From NCBI RefSeq assembly GCF_000482465.1, contig NZ_AXVJ01000044.1, forward strand, positions 87,637-151,636: a DNA stretch of 64,000 nt. Reading direction: 5' to 3'. Source of the stretch: Runella limosa DSM 17973. GTDB lineage: Bacteria > Bacteroidota > Bacteroidia > Cytophagales > Spirosomataceae. The stretch's first letter is position 1. Every line of letters begins with the position of its first letter. Below, piece after piece: positions 53,521 through 62,527 of the stretch. The notes below the pieces were generated by a model. It worked only from the letters and a program-made list of their open reading frames with translations. It had not been told where the DNA came from and ran no database searches. A program made the translations under genes and the position numbers.

Positions 53521-55644
53521 TCAATACAGCACCCAAAGTCGCCCTGCTTGCTTCACCCCCTTTTCCAAGTTTTGAATGACATAACTATAGGCGCCTGCCT
53601 GAACACGCTTCTCGCGGTAGGTGCCGTCCCACGAATTTTGGTAGGCATCTTTTTCATGAAACAATAACTCGCCCCACCGATTGTAAATAAACAGTTCAAG
53701 GCTGGGAAAATCGCCATTCTTTTTTATTTCCAAGTGGTCATTTACGCCATCGCCATTGGGAGAAAACGCATCGGGAATTAGGATTAGGTTAGAGGAAACA
53801 AGCCTAATTGCTGCCTGATTGAAACATCCGTTTTTATCGGTCACTCGAAGCGTATAAGTCATATTTTGTTGAACCGAAGCGATAGGTGTTGGAGAAAAAG
53901 GGTCATCCAGCCCTTCCGCAGGAGACCATTGAAATTGTTCATTCATTGGGTCTTTCGTTTGAGGGTTTAGCGTAACATTTTCACCCAGAGCAACGTTTTG
54001 AGAGGTCGCAAGGTTGATTTCGGGAAGGGGCAACACCACCAACGAACGGGTCTGCTTGCCAATACAGCCCGTGGCAGGATCTTTGAGCTCGTAGCTTACC
54101 GTATGTACTCCTACCCCAGCGTCTTTGACCTTCACGCTGTTTGCCTCCACCCCTTTTCCGACAAAAACACCTCCCGCAGGAGATACCCGCAACGGAACCA
54201 CTCCCGAATCGCTAAAACATACTTTACCCAAGGAATCAAAAGTAACGATTGCCGCCGTGACCACCTGCACGGTATCCCAAGCAGAGACAGGGCAATTGGG
54301 TCGAAGTTGGGTAGTAACCTGAACAATATACGTACCCCCCGATTGGACATTTAAGGTTGACTTTTCCTGTTCTTCAACCACTTCTCCATTCCTGGACCAT
54401 TTGTATTGATAATTGGCCGACTCCGTTACGCGCAATTCACCGTTTTCAGCCGCACATAAACGCAATGTATCCGTCGGACTGAGTCGGATGGTGGGAGAAG
54501 GCGCTTTTTTTACCTTCACAATCAACGAATTGGTATCTCCTGCACACACAAGGGCCGAGCTGACAATAACACGATAATCTCCAGGCTGAGTGACAAGCAA
54601 CGAAGTCGAATTGGCTCCCGTCAAGTTGACATTGTCTCTTTGCCATTGGTACGCATAATCACTTTTCTCCGCAGTGGCTAACGTGACCGAAGCCCCTTCG
54701 CACAGCTCCAACTCTTGCACCACTTGATTGGGGGCAGTAGAAGTATAAACAGGAGGCTCAGGAAGGGTACTACGCTGACAGTCAACCACTGGCAGTTGAA
54801 AATCGCGCCGAACAAAACCGATTCGTTTTCCAGCTCGGTATTCCTCTACCAAAATAGTAAAAACATAAATGCCTGGCCGATTGGCCGTCAGTGACATCAG
54901 GCCCGTTCGAGGGTTAACTACGGGAGGCCGTGGCCCAGGAATCACGTTGGATAAACCCAAGCCCGCCGCCCATCGTACCTCCTGAAAACTATTGTTTATG
55001 TCTATTTTTCCGTAAGGAGTGACCATCGAATAACGCAGTTCGTCACCATCGGCATCGGTCGCCATCGAATTAAAATCAAAAGGCTTATTGATACAGATAT
55101 AGTCCCCATTTGGAAGTCCAAAATCGGGAGAAGAATTGCGAAATTCCGCTCCATTTTGCGTAATAGCAGGAAATTGTAACGTGATTACCCCTTCAGAAAT
55201 AATGGGATTTTGAATGTTAGAAATCGCTTGATTACGACAGCAATTGGTAAAAACAAGCAAATACCCTTGTGGTTGATTATAGATGGCAGGATCTAAAAAA
55301 AGTTCTTGGGAGAAATAACCCGTAGCCGTTCGTAATTTGCCTTGTTGCACACAGACAGCATTTTTATACGCTAAAGGCTCAAACCGTTGACGCGTCATGG
55401 TAAAATTTTGAACAATACGTCCATCGGCAATCGAACGAATACTGCAACTGGCGGTTGTCTCGGCATTCGAAATAGCGGCACTGCCTTCTACATCAAAAAA
55501 AAGCGTCAAATTGATTTGATAAAAACCTCTTTGAGGCAACGATTTCATCCCAAAATTTCCCCCAACGATATGGATAGCAAAAGCCCAATAAGGTGTAGAA
55601 AACACCAAGCTGCACAACACCAACTCACGTAATCGTTTTTTCAT
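53521..55644 (-). CDS. Large secreted protein with Ig-like domains and type-B T9SS sorting domain
   Basis: 707 residues, paralogous in layout to the protein at 13827-16232. A signal peptide (about 1-22) precedes the shared N-terminal domain (HIVGGNFGMKSLPQRGFYQ, GDYICINKPFDFNSMATDADGDELRYS). Ig/PKD-like modules follow (YAYQWQRDN, YQYKWSRNGE), then the C-terminal gliding-motility-type sorting domain with LIPDAFSPNGDGVNDHLEI and YNRWGELLF. It is likely secreted by the type IX system to the surface. It is one Ig module shorter than the paralogue. A hairpin covers the region before its start (55647-55689). Confidence 0.88.
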   Translation of the reverse strand: MKKRLRELVLCSLVFSTPYWAFAIHIVGGNFGMKSLPQRGFYQINLTLFFDVEGSAAISNAETTASCSIRSIADGRIVQNFTMTRQRFEPLAYKNAVCVQQGKLRTATGYFSQELFLDPAIYNQPQGYLLVFTNCCRNQAISNIQNPIISEGVITLQFPAITQNGAEFRNSSPDFGLPNGDYICINKPFDFNSMATDADGDELRYSMVTPYGKIDINNSFQEVRWAAGLGLSNVIPGPRPPVVNPRTGLMSLTANRPGIYVFTILVEEYRAGKRIGFVRRDFQLPVVDCQRSTLPEPPVYTSTAPNQVVQELELCEGASVTLATAEKSDYAYQWQRDNVNLTGANSTSLLVTQPGDYRVIVSSALVCAGDTNSLIVKVKKAPSPTIRLSPTDTLRLCAAENGELRVTESANYQYKWSRNGEVVEEQEKSTLNVQSGGTYIVQVTTQLRPNCPVSAWDTVQVVTAAIVTFDSLGKVCFSDSGVVPLRVSPAGGVFVGKGVEANSVKVKDAGVGVHTVSYELKDPATGCIGKQTRSLVVLPLPEINLATSQNVALGENVTLNPQTKDPMNEQFQWSPAEGLDDPFSPTPIASVQQNMTYTLRVTDKNGCFNQAAIRLVSSNLILIPDAFSPNGDGVNDHLEIKKNGDFPSLELFIYNRWGELLFHEKDAYQNSWDGTYREKRVQAGAYSYVIQNLEKGVKQAGRLWVLY

Positions 55645-55646
55645 AC

Positions 55647-55689
55647 CAAACGTTTCAAAAGAAGTGATACCTTCATTTTAAAACGTTTG
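55647..55689 (-). promoter_or_regulatory. Hairpin over the translation start of the T9SS protein gene
   Basis: CAAACGTTTCAAAA (55647-55660) pairs with TTTTAAAACGTTTG (55676-55689) with about two mismatches, and an inner stem GAAG/CTTC (55661-55664 with 55671-55674) closes a 6-base loop. The hairpin ends 2 bases before the ATG at 55644, so it would occlude the ribosome entry site. Confidence 0.5.
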
Positions 55690-55731
55690 AGAGAAAATTT
55701 TAGTGTAACGAATTGGGGGTTTTTGAAACAG

Positions 55732-55765
55732 CTGAGAGTCAGGTTGCTCACAACCCGACTCTCAG
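55732..55765. repeat. CTCA-loop hairpin between T9SS and NIPSNAP genes
   Basis: CTGAGAGTCAGGTTG (55732-55746) pairs with CAACCCGACTCTCAG (55751-55765) at 14 of 15 positions around loop CTCA. The apex GGTTG-CTCA-CAACC equals that at 52811, while the lower stem is unrelated. It ends 7 bases before the NIPSNAP stop at 55773 and could be its terminator. Confidence 0.82.
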
Positions 55766-55772
55766 TTATCGA

Positions 55773-56546
55773 CTAAATATCCGAATAATCGGTAGGATAC
55801 AAAAGGCGTTGGTCATTTTTTGACACATTCTTTTGATACTCAGGCATCGCCGAAAGTTTTTTCCAGTATTCATCCGCACTAAACGACTTCCAATGCGCGT
55901 CGCGGTCGGGGCGATTTTCGAACGTTGTGAGGTACATAAGATTCGGCATACGGCTTCCTGCTACTACTTCACCGTAAAATACCGCGTTGAAATTTAAGCG
56001 TTTAAACAGCCCCACTTCGTCGCCGTCGTTGAACATCTTAATCTTATTTTTTGAGATTTTTTCCGTGTGTCCCTCATAGCTGCGAAGCTCGTACACCCGC
56101 TCTTTCATCGGCGATTTCAACTGAGGCAAATTGTAGCGCGGATTCTTCTCAAACGCCGTTAACAAAATGGTTTCGATACGGTCGTACGGCGGCTCAGTAT
56201 AAACCGCATCCAAATACGTTTTTCCGTCGGCCCAATAGGCTTTGTCGGCGGCTAATTTTTGTTCTAGTTTGAAAAAATCATCTTGCGACTTAAACGGAAT
56301 AAACACATAAATCAGCTTTTCGTCGGCAGGTTTTTCGGGATTGGGAATGGGCTTAAACACACCCACATGCGCAATCCCAAGGCGGTGAAGCGCAGGCAAA
56401 TAAGCTTGTTTCAGGAAATCATCTACTTTTCTTTCCTGCTCTTCGGTTTTTAAATGATATACTTTAATTTGGTAAAAATCGCGCTTGGCATTGGCCGTAA
56501 ATCCAATGAGCAAAAGCGTCAAAAATGCAATAAGTGATTTAAACAT
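55773..56546 (-). CDS. NIPSNAP family protein, exported
   Basis: 257 residues with a signal peptide (about 1-20, ending TANA). Two ferredoxin-like alpha/beta NIPSNAP halves follow. The second is clear: RVYELRSYEGHTEKISKNKIKMFND, NLMYLTTFENRPDRDAHWKSF, with the typical FxxRDxxW pattern. The first half begins DFYQIKVYHLKTEEQER. Bacterial NIPSNAP proteins are usually dimeric and of unknown function; many in Bacteroidota are exported as here. It is a single gene on the minus strand, upstream of the T9SS protein and followed by a CTCA hairpin. Confidence 0.88.
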   Translation of the reverse strand: MFKSLIAFLTLLLIGFTANAKRDFYQIKVYHLKTEEQERKVDDFLKQAYLPALHRLGIAHVGVFKPIPNPEKPADEKLIYVFIPFKSQDDFFKLEQKLAADKAYWADGKTYLDAVYTEPPYDRIETILLTAFEKNPRYNLPQLKSPMKERVYELRSYEGHTEKISKNKIKMFNDGDEVGLFKRLNFNAVFYGEVVAGSRMPNLMYLTTFENRPDRDAHWKSFSADEYWKKLSAMPEYQKNVSKNDQRLLYPTDYSDI

Positions 56547-56657
56547 TTTACATGAACGATTAGGTGATTTTGAAAGCTCAAAATAACGTTCCTTCTACAC
56601 CCCAATCAATAGCACTTATGCTTTTTATGTACTCACAATTTTCTAAGCATCCCCGCA

Positions 56658-57020
56658 CTAAGCCGAAAAATCCATGTCATTTTCGGCAAAATTGCACAGT
56701 ACGCCCAACCATTCGCTCAACGTCTCTCCCGTCTGAGTGAGGGCGTACTCCACCCGTGTAGGCGACTCTTTGGCAAACTCCGTGCGGACAATCAATTTAT
56801 ATTTTTCAAGCAATTTCAATCGGTCGGCCAACACATTGTCGCTGATGTATTTAAGGTCTTCTTTGATGCTCGAAAAACGAACATTTCCCTCTTCGATACT
56901 GAACATTACTTCCGTCAACCAGCGTTTACTTAACAAGTGAATCAGTTCGTTGAGCGCACATTTTTCCTCCAGAAAAACTTGGTTTTGGTAATTGGTCGAA
57001 TTTAGTTTACGTTCCGCCAT
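56658..57020 (-). CDS. HxlR family winged-helix transcriptional regulator
   Basis: 120 residues of the HxlR/MarR-like group: CALNELIHLLSKRWLTEVMFSI (helix 1), RFSSIKEDLKYISDNVLADRLKLLEKYKLIVRTEF (recognition helix and wing), and SPTRVEYALTQTGETL. It is a cytoplasmic dimeric DNA-binding protein. HxlR proteins respond to thiols, aldehydes or quinones in known cases. The conserved Cys near the N-terminus (EEKCALNELI) could be a redox sensor. It lies between the class-V aminotransferase and NIPSNAP genes on the same strand; the target genes are unknown. Confidence 0.92.
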   Translation of the reverse strand: MAERKLNSTNYQNQVFLEEKCALNELIHLLSKRWLTEVMFSIEEGNVRFSSIKEDLKYISDNVLADRLKLLEKYKLIVRTEFAKESPTRVEYALTQTGETLSEWLGVLCNFAENDMDFSA

Positions 57021-57066
57021 GACTCATTTTTTATTAGCAAAAGCCATCCGTTATTGGATTCCTACC

Positions 57067-58152
57067 TTATCTTTTTCGTAAAAAAGACCGCAATTGTTCG
57101 ATTTCCTCGTCCTCAATGGCAGGAAAATTGGCGATTCGGAAAGTATTATTTTTCCATTCGCCGTAGCCGTTGCCCAAGGTGATTCCCGCCAAAGTAGCTT
57201 CTTTTTTAAGCGCAGCTATCGCTTGAGGCTCCCCTTTTACCGCAATGACTGTATCCGAACGAGTCGCTTTGTTTGTCACCAAAGGTTCCCAATTAGTCTC
57301 ATTTTCAATAAATTGATACAGGCTTTCAGCACGTTTAACCGTTCGTAGGTCAATGGCAAAAATTGGCTCAAGTTGCTCCATGACCCGCATCAACAAATAC
57401 ACACCAAGCGTGTTTGGTGTATAATGCGTTTGGTATTTTTCAAAGTTTTCGTGAATAAACAGTAAGCTATTGTACCGCAAAATATCATTGACCGCACGGG
57501 CTTTTTCGAGGGCTTGGGGCGAACAAACCATTACTCCCATGCCTGCGGGCAAACCAAAGCATTTTTGTACGGAAGCAAACCAAACATCACCGAGCGTCCA
57601 GTCAAACGCCACACCTCCCATCGACGAAGTAGCATCAATGGCCATGAGCGCGGGCGTCATGGCGCGAACTTCGGCCAACTCCTGCATTCGTATTTGGGTT
57701 CCGTTGGAGGTTTCGCTGTGGGTCAAACACAGTACTTCGTAATCGCTGAGGCGTTGACGATTAAAAGCCGTGCTCTCCTCCCCTTCCTGAAACAAATGAT
57801 ATGGCAAAGTTTGATTAATTGGGAACAACGAGCCCGAAGTTTGCGGAACGATGTGCGTGGCGTAGCTAAACCATTTTTTGCCAAAAGCACCGTTGTAATG
57901 GTGCGCGCTGTGCTGACTGGTCAGTGATTGGGCCACAATCTCCCAAGCCTCCGTGGCCGACGACACCAAATAAATGGAATAATCGGCGGGTATGTCTAAC
58001 TTTTCGTGCATCAACCGCAGCGTTTCTTTGAGCACGTCCATGAAGCCTTGGCTGCGGTGGTTCATGCTCAGAATCCCCGAGCGATACGCCTCCTGCAAGT
58101 ACTGTTCGACTTGCGGATAAATTTTGGATGGACCAGGATAAAAGGTTATCAT
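57067..58152 (-). CDS. Class V aminotransferase (phosphoserine / alanine-glyoxylate type)
   Basis: 361 residues. The N-terminus [19 protein letters not shown] and [10 protein letters not shown] resemble SerC/AGAT-type enzymes, and the PLP Lys is in [12 protein letters not shown] (Lys197). Conserved pieces include [12 protein letters not shown] (PLP phosphate loop) and [13 protein letters not shown]. It likely makes serine or glycine precursors in the cytoplasm, although no serA gene is nearby to support SerC specifically. Its start overlaps the AroQ stop as ATGA, so both are translated from one message. The exact substrate is uncertain. Confidence 0.87.
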   Translation of the reverse strand: MITFYPGPSKIYPQVEQYLQEAYRSGILSMNHRSQGFMDVLKETLRLMHEKLDIPADYSIYLVSSATEAWEIVAQSLTSQHSAHHYNGAFGKKWFSYATHIVPQTSGSLFPINQTLPYHLFQEGEESTAFNRQRLSDYEVLCLTHSETSNGTQIRMQELAEVRAMTPALMAIDATSSMGGVAFDWTLGDVWFASVQKCFGLPAGMGVMVCSPQALEKARAVNDILRYNSLLFIHENFEKYQTHYTPNTLGVYLLMRVMEQLEPIFAIDLRTVKRAESLYQFIENETNWEPLVTNKATRSDTVIAVKGEPQAIAALKKEATLAGITLGNGYGEWKNNTFRIANFPAIEDEEIEQLRSFLRKR

Positions 58153-58565
58153 ATAAAGTACCGAACCGCTAATTCGTAGCCTCTTAATCCTAATCCTACA
58201 ATGACACCTTTTACCCGGCTACTAAGGTAGCTGTGGTGACGGAAAGCTTCACGGGCGTGTACGTTCGAAATATGAACTTCGACTGCAGGCGTTGTGACGG
58301 CCGAAAGAGCATCGGCAATAGCTACCGACGTGTGCGTATAGGCACCAGCGTTGAGAACAATACCGTCGAACGTAAAACCAATTTCGTGGATTTTGTCGAT
58401 GAGTGCCCCTTCGTGGTTTGATTGAAAATAATGAAGTTCTACTTCAGGAAAAAGTTGCTGAAGGGTTTGGAAGTAATCTTCAAAGGTTTGGCTCCCGTAA
58501 ATGGTGGGTTCACGTTTACCCAACAGGTTCAAGTTGGGGCCGTTCATTATGAGTATTTTTTTCAC
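58149..58565 (-). CDS. aroQ: Type II 3-dehydroquinate dehydratase
   Basis: 138 residues from GTG 58565, which gives the usual N-terminus [19 protein letters not shown]; the frame reads upstream to ATG 58616. The catalytic Tyr is in REPTIYG, and the active-site His and Arg are in [17 protein letters not shown]. It converts 3-dehydroquinate to 3-dehydroshikimate in the shikimate pathway, as a dodecamer. The C-terminal [18 protein letters not shown] is complete. It overlaps the aminotransferase start, suggesting co-expression. Confident assignment; only the start is open. Confidence 0.94.
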   Translation of the reverse strand: MKKILIMNGPNLNLLGKREPTIYGSQTFEDYFQTLQQLFPEVELHYFQSNHEGALIDKIHEIGFTFDGIVLNAGAYTHTSVAIADALSAVTTPAVEVHISNVHAREAFRHHSYLSSRVKGVIVGLGLRGYELAVRYFI

Positions 58566-58636
58566 TGGATGGTCGTTTTGATTCAATTGCAATATTACGA
58601 CCTTCCAGTGGTACATTCAAAACTTGTTTTGGTCTC

Positions 58637-58951
58637 TTATATTTTTCGACGCCTCGCTACGGCCACTCCAAAACCGTCAATCATTTCGAGCCAATCTTTA
58701 GCGAACACTTTGATGTGTAAACGATTCACCAAAACGCTCTTGTTGGCCCGAAAAAATACAGTTGGTAATTCTTTTTCGAAGGAACCAAGCGTGCGCGCCA
58801 TCAACAACGTTCGACCGTCGGCCAGCACAAAACGGGTATAGTTTCGGTCTGCTTCCAATCGAACGATGTCAGCTATACGCAATCGTAAACGCCCACGTAG
58901 AAGTACCAAATAATTTCCTGAGTTTGGTAAATGAGATAAAGCGTTCATCAT
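58637..58951 (-). CDS. Stand-alone LytTR DNA-binding domain protein
   Basis: 104 residues that consist almost only of a LytTR domain: IADIVRLEADRNYTRFVLADGRTLLMARTL, LPTVFFRANKSVLVNRLHI, and GFGVAVARRRK. LytTR domains usually follow a receiver domain in response regulators; no receiver is present here. It would bind DNA in the cytoplasm, activated by level or partner rather than phosphorylation. It is on the same strand as the Reg_prop histidine kinase (59502) and the small membrane protein (58978), so a functional link is possible but unproven. Confidence 0.85.
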   Translation of the reverse strand: MMNALSHLPNSGNYLVLLRGRLRLRIADIVRLEADRNYTRFVLADGRTLLMARTLGSFEKELPTVFFRANKSVLVNRLHIKVFAKDWLEMIDGFGVAVARRRKI

Positions 58952-58977
58952 TGGTAAGAAGGGGGTTAAAATCTGAT

Positions 58978-59358
58978 TTACTTCTCTTTATTCCAAAAAT
59001 ACAAAGCCCCAATGGCCATAACGGCCCAAATGGCCATGTCCATCACAATCGTTTTATGAGGCGGCATGTGTCTCACGTTCAGGTTGTAATAATAGACTAC
59101 CTCAGCCAAAACGGTTAGAAAAACGATGGACAACAACCAACCCCTACGGGTTGCTTTGTCGGTTGAGCGATACGCTACATAGCCCAAATAACCCATGGCC
59201 AGTTGGTAGCCTCCTAAAAAATTGAACAGAGAAAGCTCATTGACATTGGGAGAAACTTGGCCAAAATAGTCGGAAGCCATCATTGGAGCAACAATCGCTG
59301 GTAAGCCTAGCAACAAACTGTAAACCGTTACAATCAGGATAAAAGTATTCGTTTTCAT
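58978..59358 (-). CDS. Small membrane protein, about four helices
   Basis: 126 residues with hydrophobic segments near 5-25, 45-62, 72-90 and 105-122. Polar loops hold NVRHMPPHKT. It is probably an inner-membrane protein; no domain is recognised. It lies 26 bases before the LytTR gene and 143 bases after the histidine kinase gene, all on one strand. LytTR proteins are sometimes paired with small membrane proteins that inhibit them, so this could be a LytTR regulatory partner; that is inference. Confidence 0.7.
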   Translation of the reverse strand: MKTNTFILIVTVYSLLLGLPAIVAPMMASDYFGQVSPNVNELSLFNFLGGYQLAMGYLGYVAYRSTDKATRRGWLLSIVFLTVLAEVVYYYNLNVRHMPPHKTIVMDMAIWAVMAIGALYFWNKEK

Positions 59359-59436
59359 AAAATAAAAGGTCTGAAAGGTTTAAAAAATAGGGTTTTATAA
59401 CTGCACAAACCTCCTCATTTTTTTCTATACTCTTTA

Positions 59437-59475
59437 TCATGGTTTCCCATGATATTGACTCATGGGAAACCATGA
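59437..59475. repeat. Perfect 16-base inverted repeat
   Basis: Arms 59437-59452 and 59460-59475 are perfect complements around the 7-base loop TATTGAC. Each arm contains CATGG...CCATG, so it is itself nearly palindromic. It lies in the gap between the kinase stop (59502) and the small membrane protein start (59358). Confidence 0.85.
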
Positions 59476-59501
59476 GTTTGGTCTAAACTGACATCAGAAA
59501 A

Positions 59502-62456
59502 CTATTCTTCTACGGCTAAATCGTAAGGAATTTTGATAGTTACTTCAATTCCTTGCTCCGCTGCCGAATATATCTCTATCGTACCGTTGAGCAATTGCGT
59601 GCGCGCATACAAATTGGCGACACCGTTCCCGTTGGTATGTTTAATCTTCTCTAAATCAAAACCCTGCCCGTTGTCGATATAGTTTAAAAGCAAGTTTTTG
59701 TTGTTGTAATCAAGATAAAAAGTCACCTCGGTGGCACTTGCGTGTTTAAGGGTATTTTGAAGCAATTCCTGAGCAATCCGATACAAGTTCATCTCATACT
59801 CCTCAGCCAAGTATTTCGGAAACTTACGACTCACGTTGACAATTATGTACACCTTCTGCGTTTGATTGATAAGTTCAGCCCGCTCGCGCAACACTCCTAC
59901 CAAGCCTTTGATTTTCAGACTTCTGGGGCTCATATCATTGATTAGTCCTCGCAAATCATCGAAGGTAGTTTCTAGCACATTTTCCAACTTCGTTTTGAGC
60001 ATCGCAATATCGACATTTCCCAACAAGCCCACCATGATTCGGAGAGCGGTTAGGTTGGCTCCAATGCCATCGTGAACCTCCTTGGCAAAGCGGTTTCGTT
60101 CGATTTCTTGGGTTTGTACCATTAGCTTTATTTCCTTTCGTTGCTGCGCCAAAAGTTGCCGAACACGGTATTTATCAAAGAAATACAAGCCAACCATCAT
60201 TCCCAAAAATAGCAGGGCTTTGAACCACTGCGTTTGCCAAAAATAGGGGCGAATCTCTATTTTGAGTCGGGTAGGAATCGGGTTCCAGACGCCATCACTA
60301 TTGGCTGCTTTTAACTCAAAAACGTACTTCCCCGCTGGTACTTGGATAAAGCGTGCGATGGTTTGTTTATTGGCATTTACCCAAGTGCTATCCGACCCCA
60401 GAAGCCGAAATTGGTAACTATTGACCCCTTCCGACATATAATCAATAACGCTGTACTGAATGGCAAACGAATTGCTATCGGGCGGCAGCGTGATGGACGT
60501 TGCTTCACTGATAACCACGGGCAATTTATAGGGAGATTCTTTAACCGTTAATTGCGTCAAATACGGTTTACTCAAATACGTATTCTTTGTAATGTCCTCG
60601 GGGTAAAAGCGGTTAAAACCCTGACTTCCACCAAAAAACATTTCCCCATCGGGTGCAAGATAGGCCGTCCGCGAATTAAAATCATTGCTTTGCAGTCCAT
60701 CGGTGAGCTTAAAATTTTCGACTTTTGAATGATAAGGGTCTATCCTCGAAATTCCACGCGCACTACTTATCCAAAAATGTCCTTTTTTATCCACCAACAC
60801 ATCATATACATACTCACTGGCAAGCCCTTCCTTCGCAGTCCATTTGGTGACTTTCCACGTAGCTTTAGAAATAACAAACAATCCCGTTGCACTTGCCCCT
60901 AACACCTGATTATGAGCTACATCGTCGTAGCCATTGCGAAAAATCGCCCCTGTAATCGGGGCAGTAGTTGCCCGCCAAACCGTATCTCGGAGGTAGCCAA
61001 TGTGTAATTTCCCATTAAAACCCACGTAAAACCGCCCTTCTTTGTCGTGCAGGCACACGCGCCCGTTGTTCCCAAAGAAAGGAATCCGTTGAAAAGTCAA
61101 ACTTTTTCGATGAAACGCAAACATCCCCGATTCGGTATTCAGCACCAATGTCGTAGGAGTTGCTTCAAAGACACTTCGAATGGTGTTGGCAAATTTTGAC
61201 TCGTTTTGGAGCGTGTCAGGATTCACAAACGTTCGTATGGTTTTCCTCGACGGGTCATACACACAAAGCCTATTTTTTGCCATAATCCAAACGTTTCCAT
61301 CCATACTCCGAAAGGTTCGTCCGCCTGTGCTATTGAGTTTATCATTCGGATTGGGGAAAAACAACTCATTCGCTTTTTTATTGTAAAGCAGCACTTGATA
61401 ATCGTCCAGATTCACCCTCAGCAGGCTGTCATTGAGCACCAAAAAGCCCCGAATTGAAAGCTTCATGGGTACTTCATGGGTATTTGCGGTAATTTTTTGA
61501 AACTTGGGAATCAACGGGTTAAGTTTATAGCCGTAGTTAAAGTTCCAAAGCCACTGTACCCCATCGTCAAAAGTTTTGTAATGAGGATAATAAGGATACA
61601 CTGCCTTCGGGAAAGTCACCACTGAATGATGGGGCGCAAAAAACTCCTGCGTTTTCGTCGTCGGTTTCACGGTTCGTAAATCATTACTTATCAGCATCCC
61701 TGAAAAATCTTTTGTTGCCGCATAAATCCCTTCTTCGGTCAGTTTAAAGTGGCTAAAAAAGGTGGGTTTCCCCAGTTTGTTCAACGGATGTTTACTGAAA
61801 ATATAACAGCTTTCCAATGTCTGCGTGTCAAACCTTAAAATACCCTCCAAGAGGTGAATCCAGAGGTAACGTTTCCCATCAAACATGGATTGATGGTCGT
61901 AGAAGTCATTATCCTCAAAAAAAGGTACTTGAGTTAACACAACGGTTTTACGCCGAGTCACTACATCGAAATAAAACAACTGTTGGTTTGAAGGCGATAT
62001 ACACCAGAGTCTGGTTCCTACCAGTCCCAGGGGCTGTCCTTTCATCGGCCTCCATCCTTCCTTGGTTTTCTCTTTAAGGTGAACAAAGCGTTCGGTTGTT
62101 CGTAAAAAATACGCGACGGTCGAATACCGCTCAAAAAAACTTGGAATCCTATTTATCCCCAGCCAAAAATTACCTTTTGGGTCTTCCACAACGGTTCTGA
62201 CCAAATCTACCGCGCGAATGGCCGAATCGCCCATGAAGCGCATTTGAGTCCCGTCGTAGCGGCAAAGCCCGCCAGGCGTTCCCATCCAAACAAAGCCTTT
62301 TTTATCTTTATGAAGGCAAAAAATGGAGCCCGAAATGTACTCTTTGTCGGCGTCAAGTAAAGAAACGAGGTACTTTTTTTGTGCCCAACCAAAACTTATT
62401 CCTAAGCCGATTAGTACAAAAAAGCTTTTCCAAAGATGTAAAAACAGTGCCTGCAA
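59502..62456 (-). CDS. Sensor histidine kinase with Reg_prop beta-propeller and HisKA_3 domain
   Basis: 984 residues. A signal/anchor segment (about 10-28) precedes a large periplasmic beta-propeller with Reg_prop blades (for example KGFVWMGTPGGLCRYDGT, KGHFWISSARGISRIDP). A Y_Y_Y domain (about 680-755) follows, a membrane helix near 760-780, and then a HisKA_3 dimerisation domain with phospho-acceptor in FAKEVHDGIGANL. The HATPase_c domain has ELLQNTLKHASA (N box), YIDNGQGFD, and NGNGVANLYAR. There is no fused receiver, so it needs a separate response regulator, and none with a receiver lies in the window. Such kinases often sense carbohydrates in Bacteroidota. Confidence 0.93.
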   Translation of the reverse strand: MQALFLHLWKSFFVLIGLGISFGWAQKKYLVSLLDADKEYISGSIFCLHKDKKGFVWMGTPGGLCRYDGTQMRFMGDSAIRAVDLVRTVVEDPKGNFWLGINRIPSFFERYSTVAYFLRTTERFVHLKEKTKEGWRPMKGQPLGLVGTRLWCISPSNQQLFYFDVVTRRKTVVLTQVPFFEDNDFYDHQSMFDGKRYLWIHLLEGILRFDTQTLESCYIFSKHPLNKLGKPTFFSHFKLTEEGIYAATKDFSGMLISNDLRTVKPTTKTQEFFAPHHSVVTFPKAVYPYYPHYKTFDDGVQWLWNFNYGYKLNPLIPKFQKITANTHEVPMKLSIRGFLVLNDSLLRVNLDDYQVLLYNKKANELFFPNPNDKLNSTGGRTFRSMDGNVWIMAKNRLCVYDPSRKTIRTFVNPDTLQNESKFANTIRSVFEATPTTLVLNTESGMFAFHRKSLTFQRIPFFGNNGRVCLHDKEGRFYVGFNGKLHIGYLRDTVWRATTAPITGAIFRNGYDDVAHNQVLGASATGLFVISKATWKVTKWTAKEGLASEYVYDVLVDKKGHFWISSARGISRIDPYHSKVENFKLTDGLQSNDFNSRTAYLAPDGEMFFGGSQGFNRFYPEDITKNTYLSKPYLTQLTVKESPYKLPVVISEATSITLPPDSNSFAIQYSVIDYMSEGVNSYQFRLLGSDSTWVNANKQTIARFIQVPAGKYVFELKAANSDGVWNPIPTRLKIEIRPYFWQTQWFKALLFLGMMVGLYFFDKYRVRQLLAQQRKEIKLMVQTQEIERNRFAKEVHDGIGANLTALRIMVGLLGNVDIAMLKTKLENVLETTFDDLRGLINDMSPRSLKIKGLVGVLRERAELINQTQKVYIIVNVSRKFPKYLAEEYEMNLYRIAQELLQNTLKHASATEVTFYLDYNNKNLLLNYIDNGQGFDLEKIKHTNGNGVANLYARTQLLNGTIEIYSAAEQGIEVTIKIPYDLAVEE

Positions 62457-62527
62457 TTGATGTAAGGAAGTGATAGCGAATGAATTCCAAAATTAGGATT
62501 TCTTTGGAATCTTGCAAATATTCTTCC

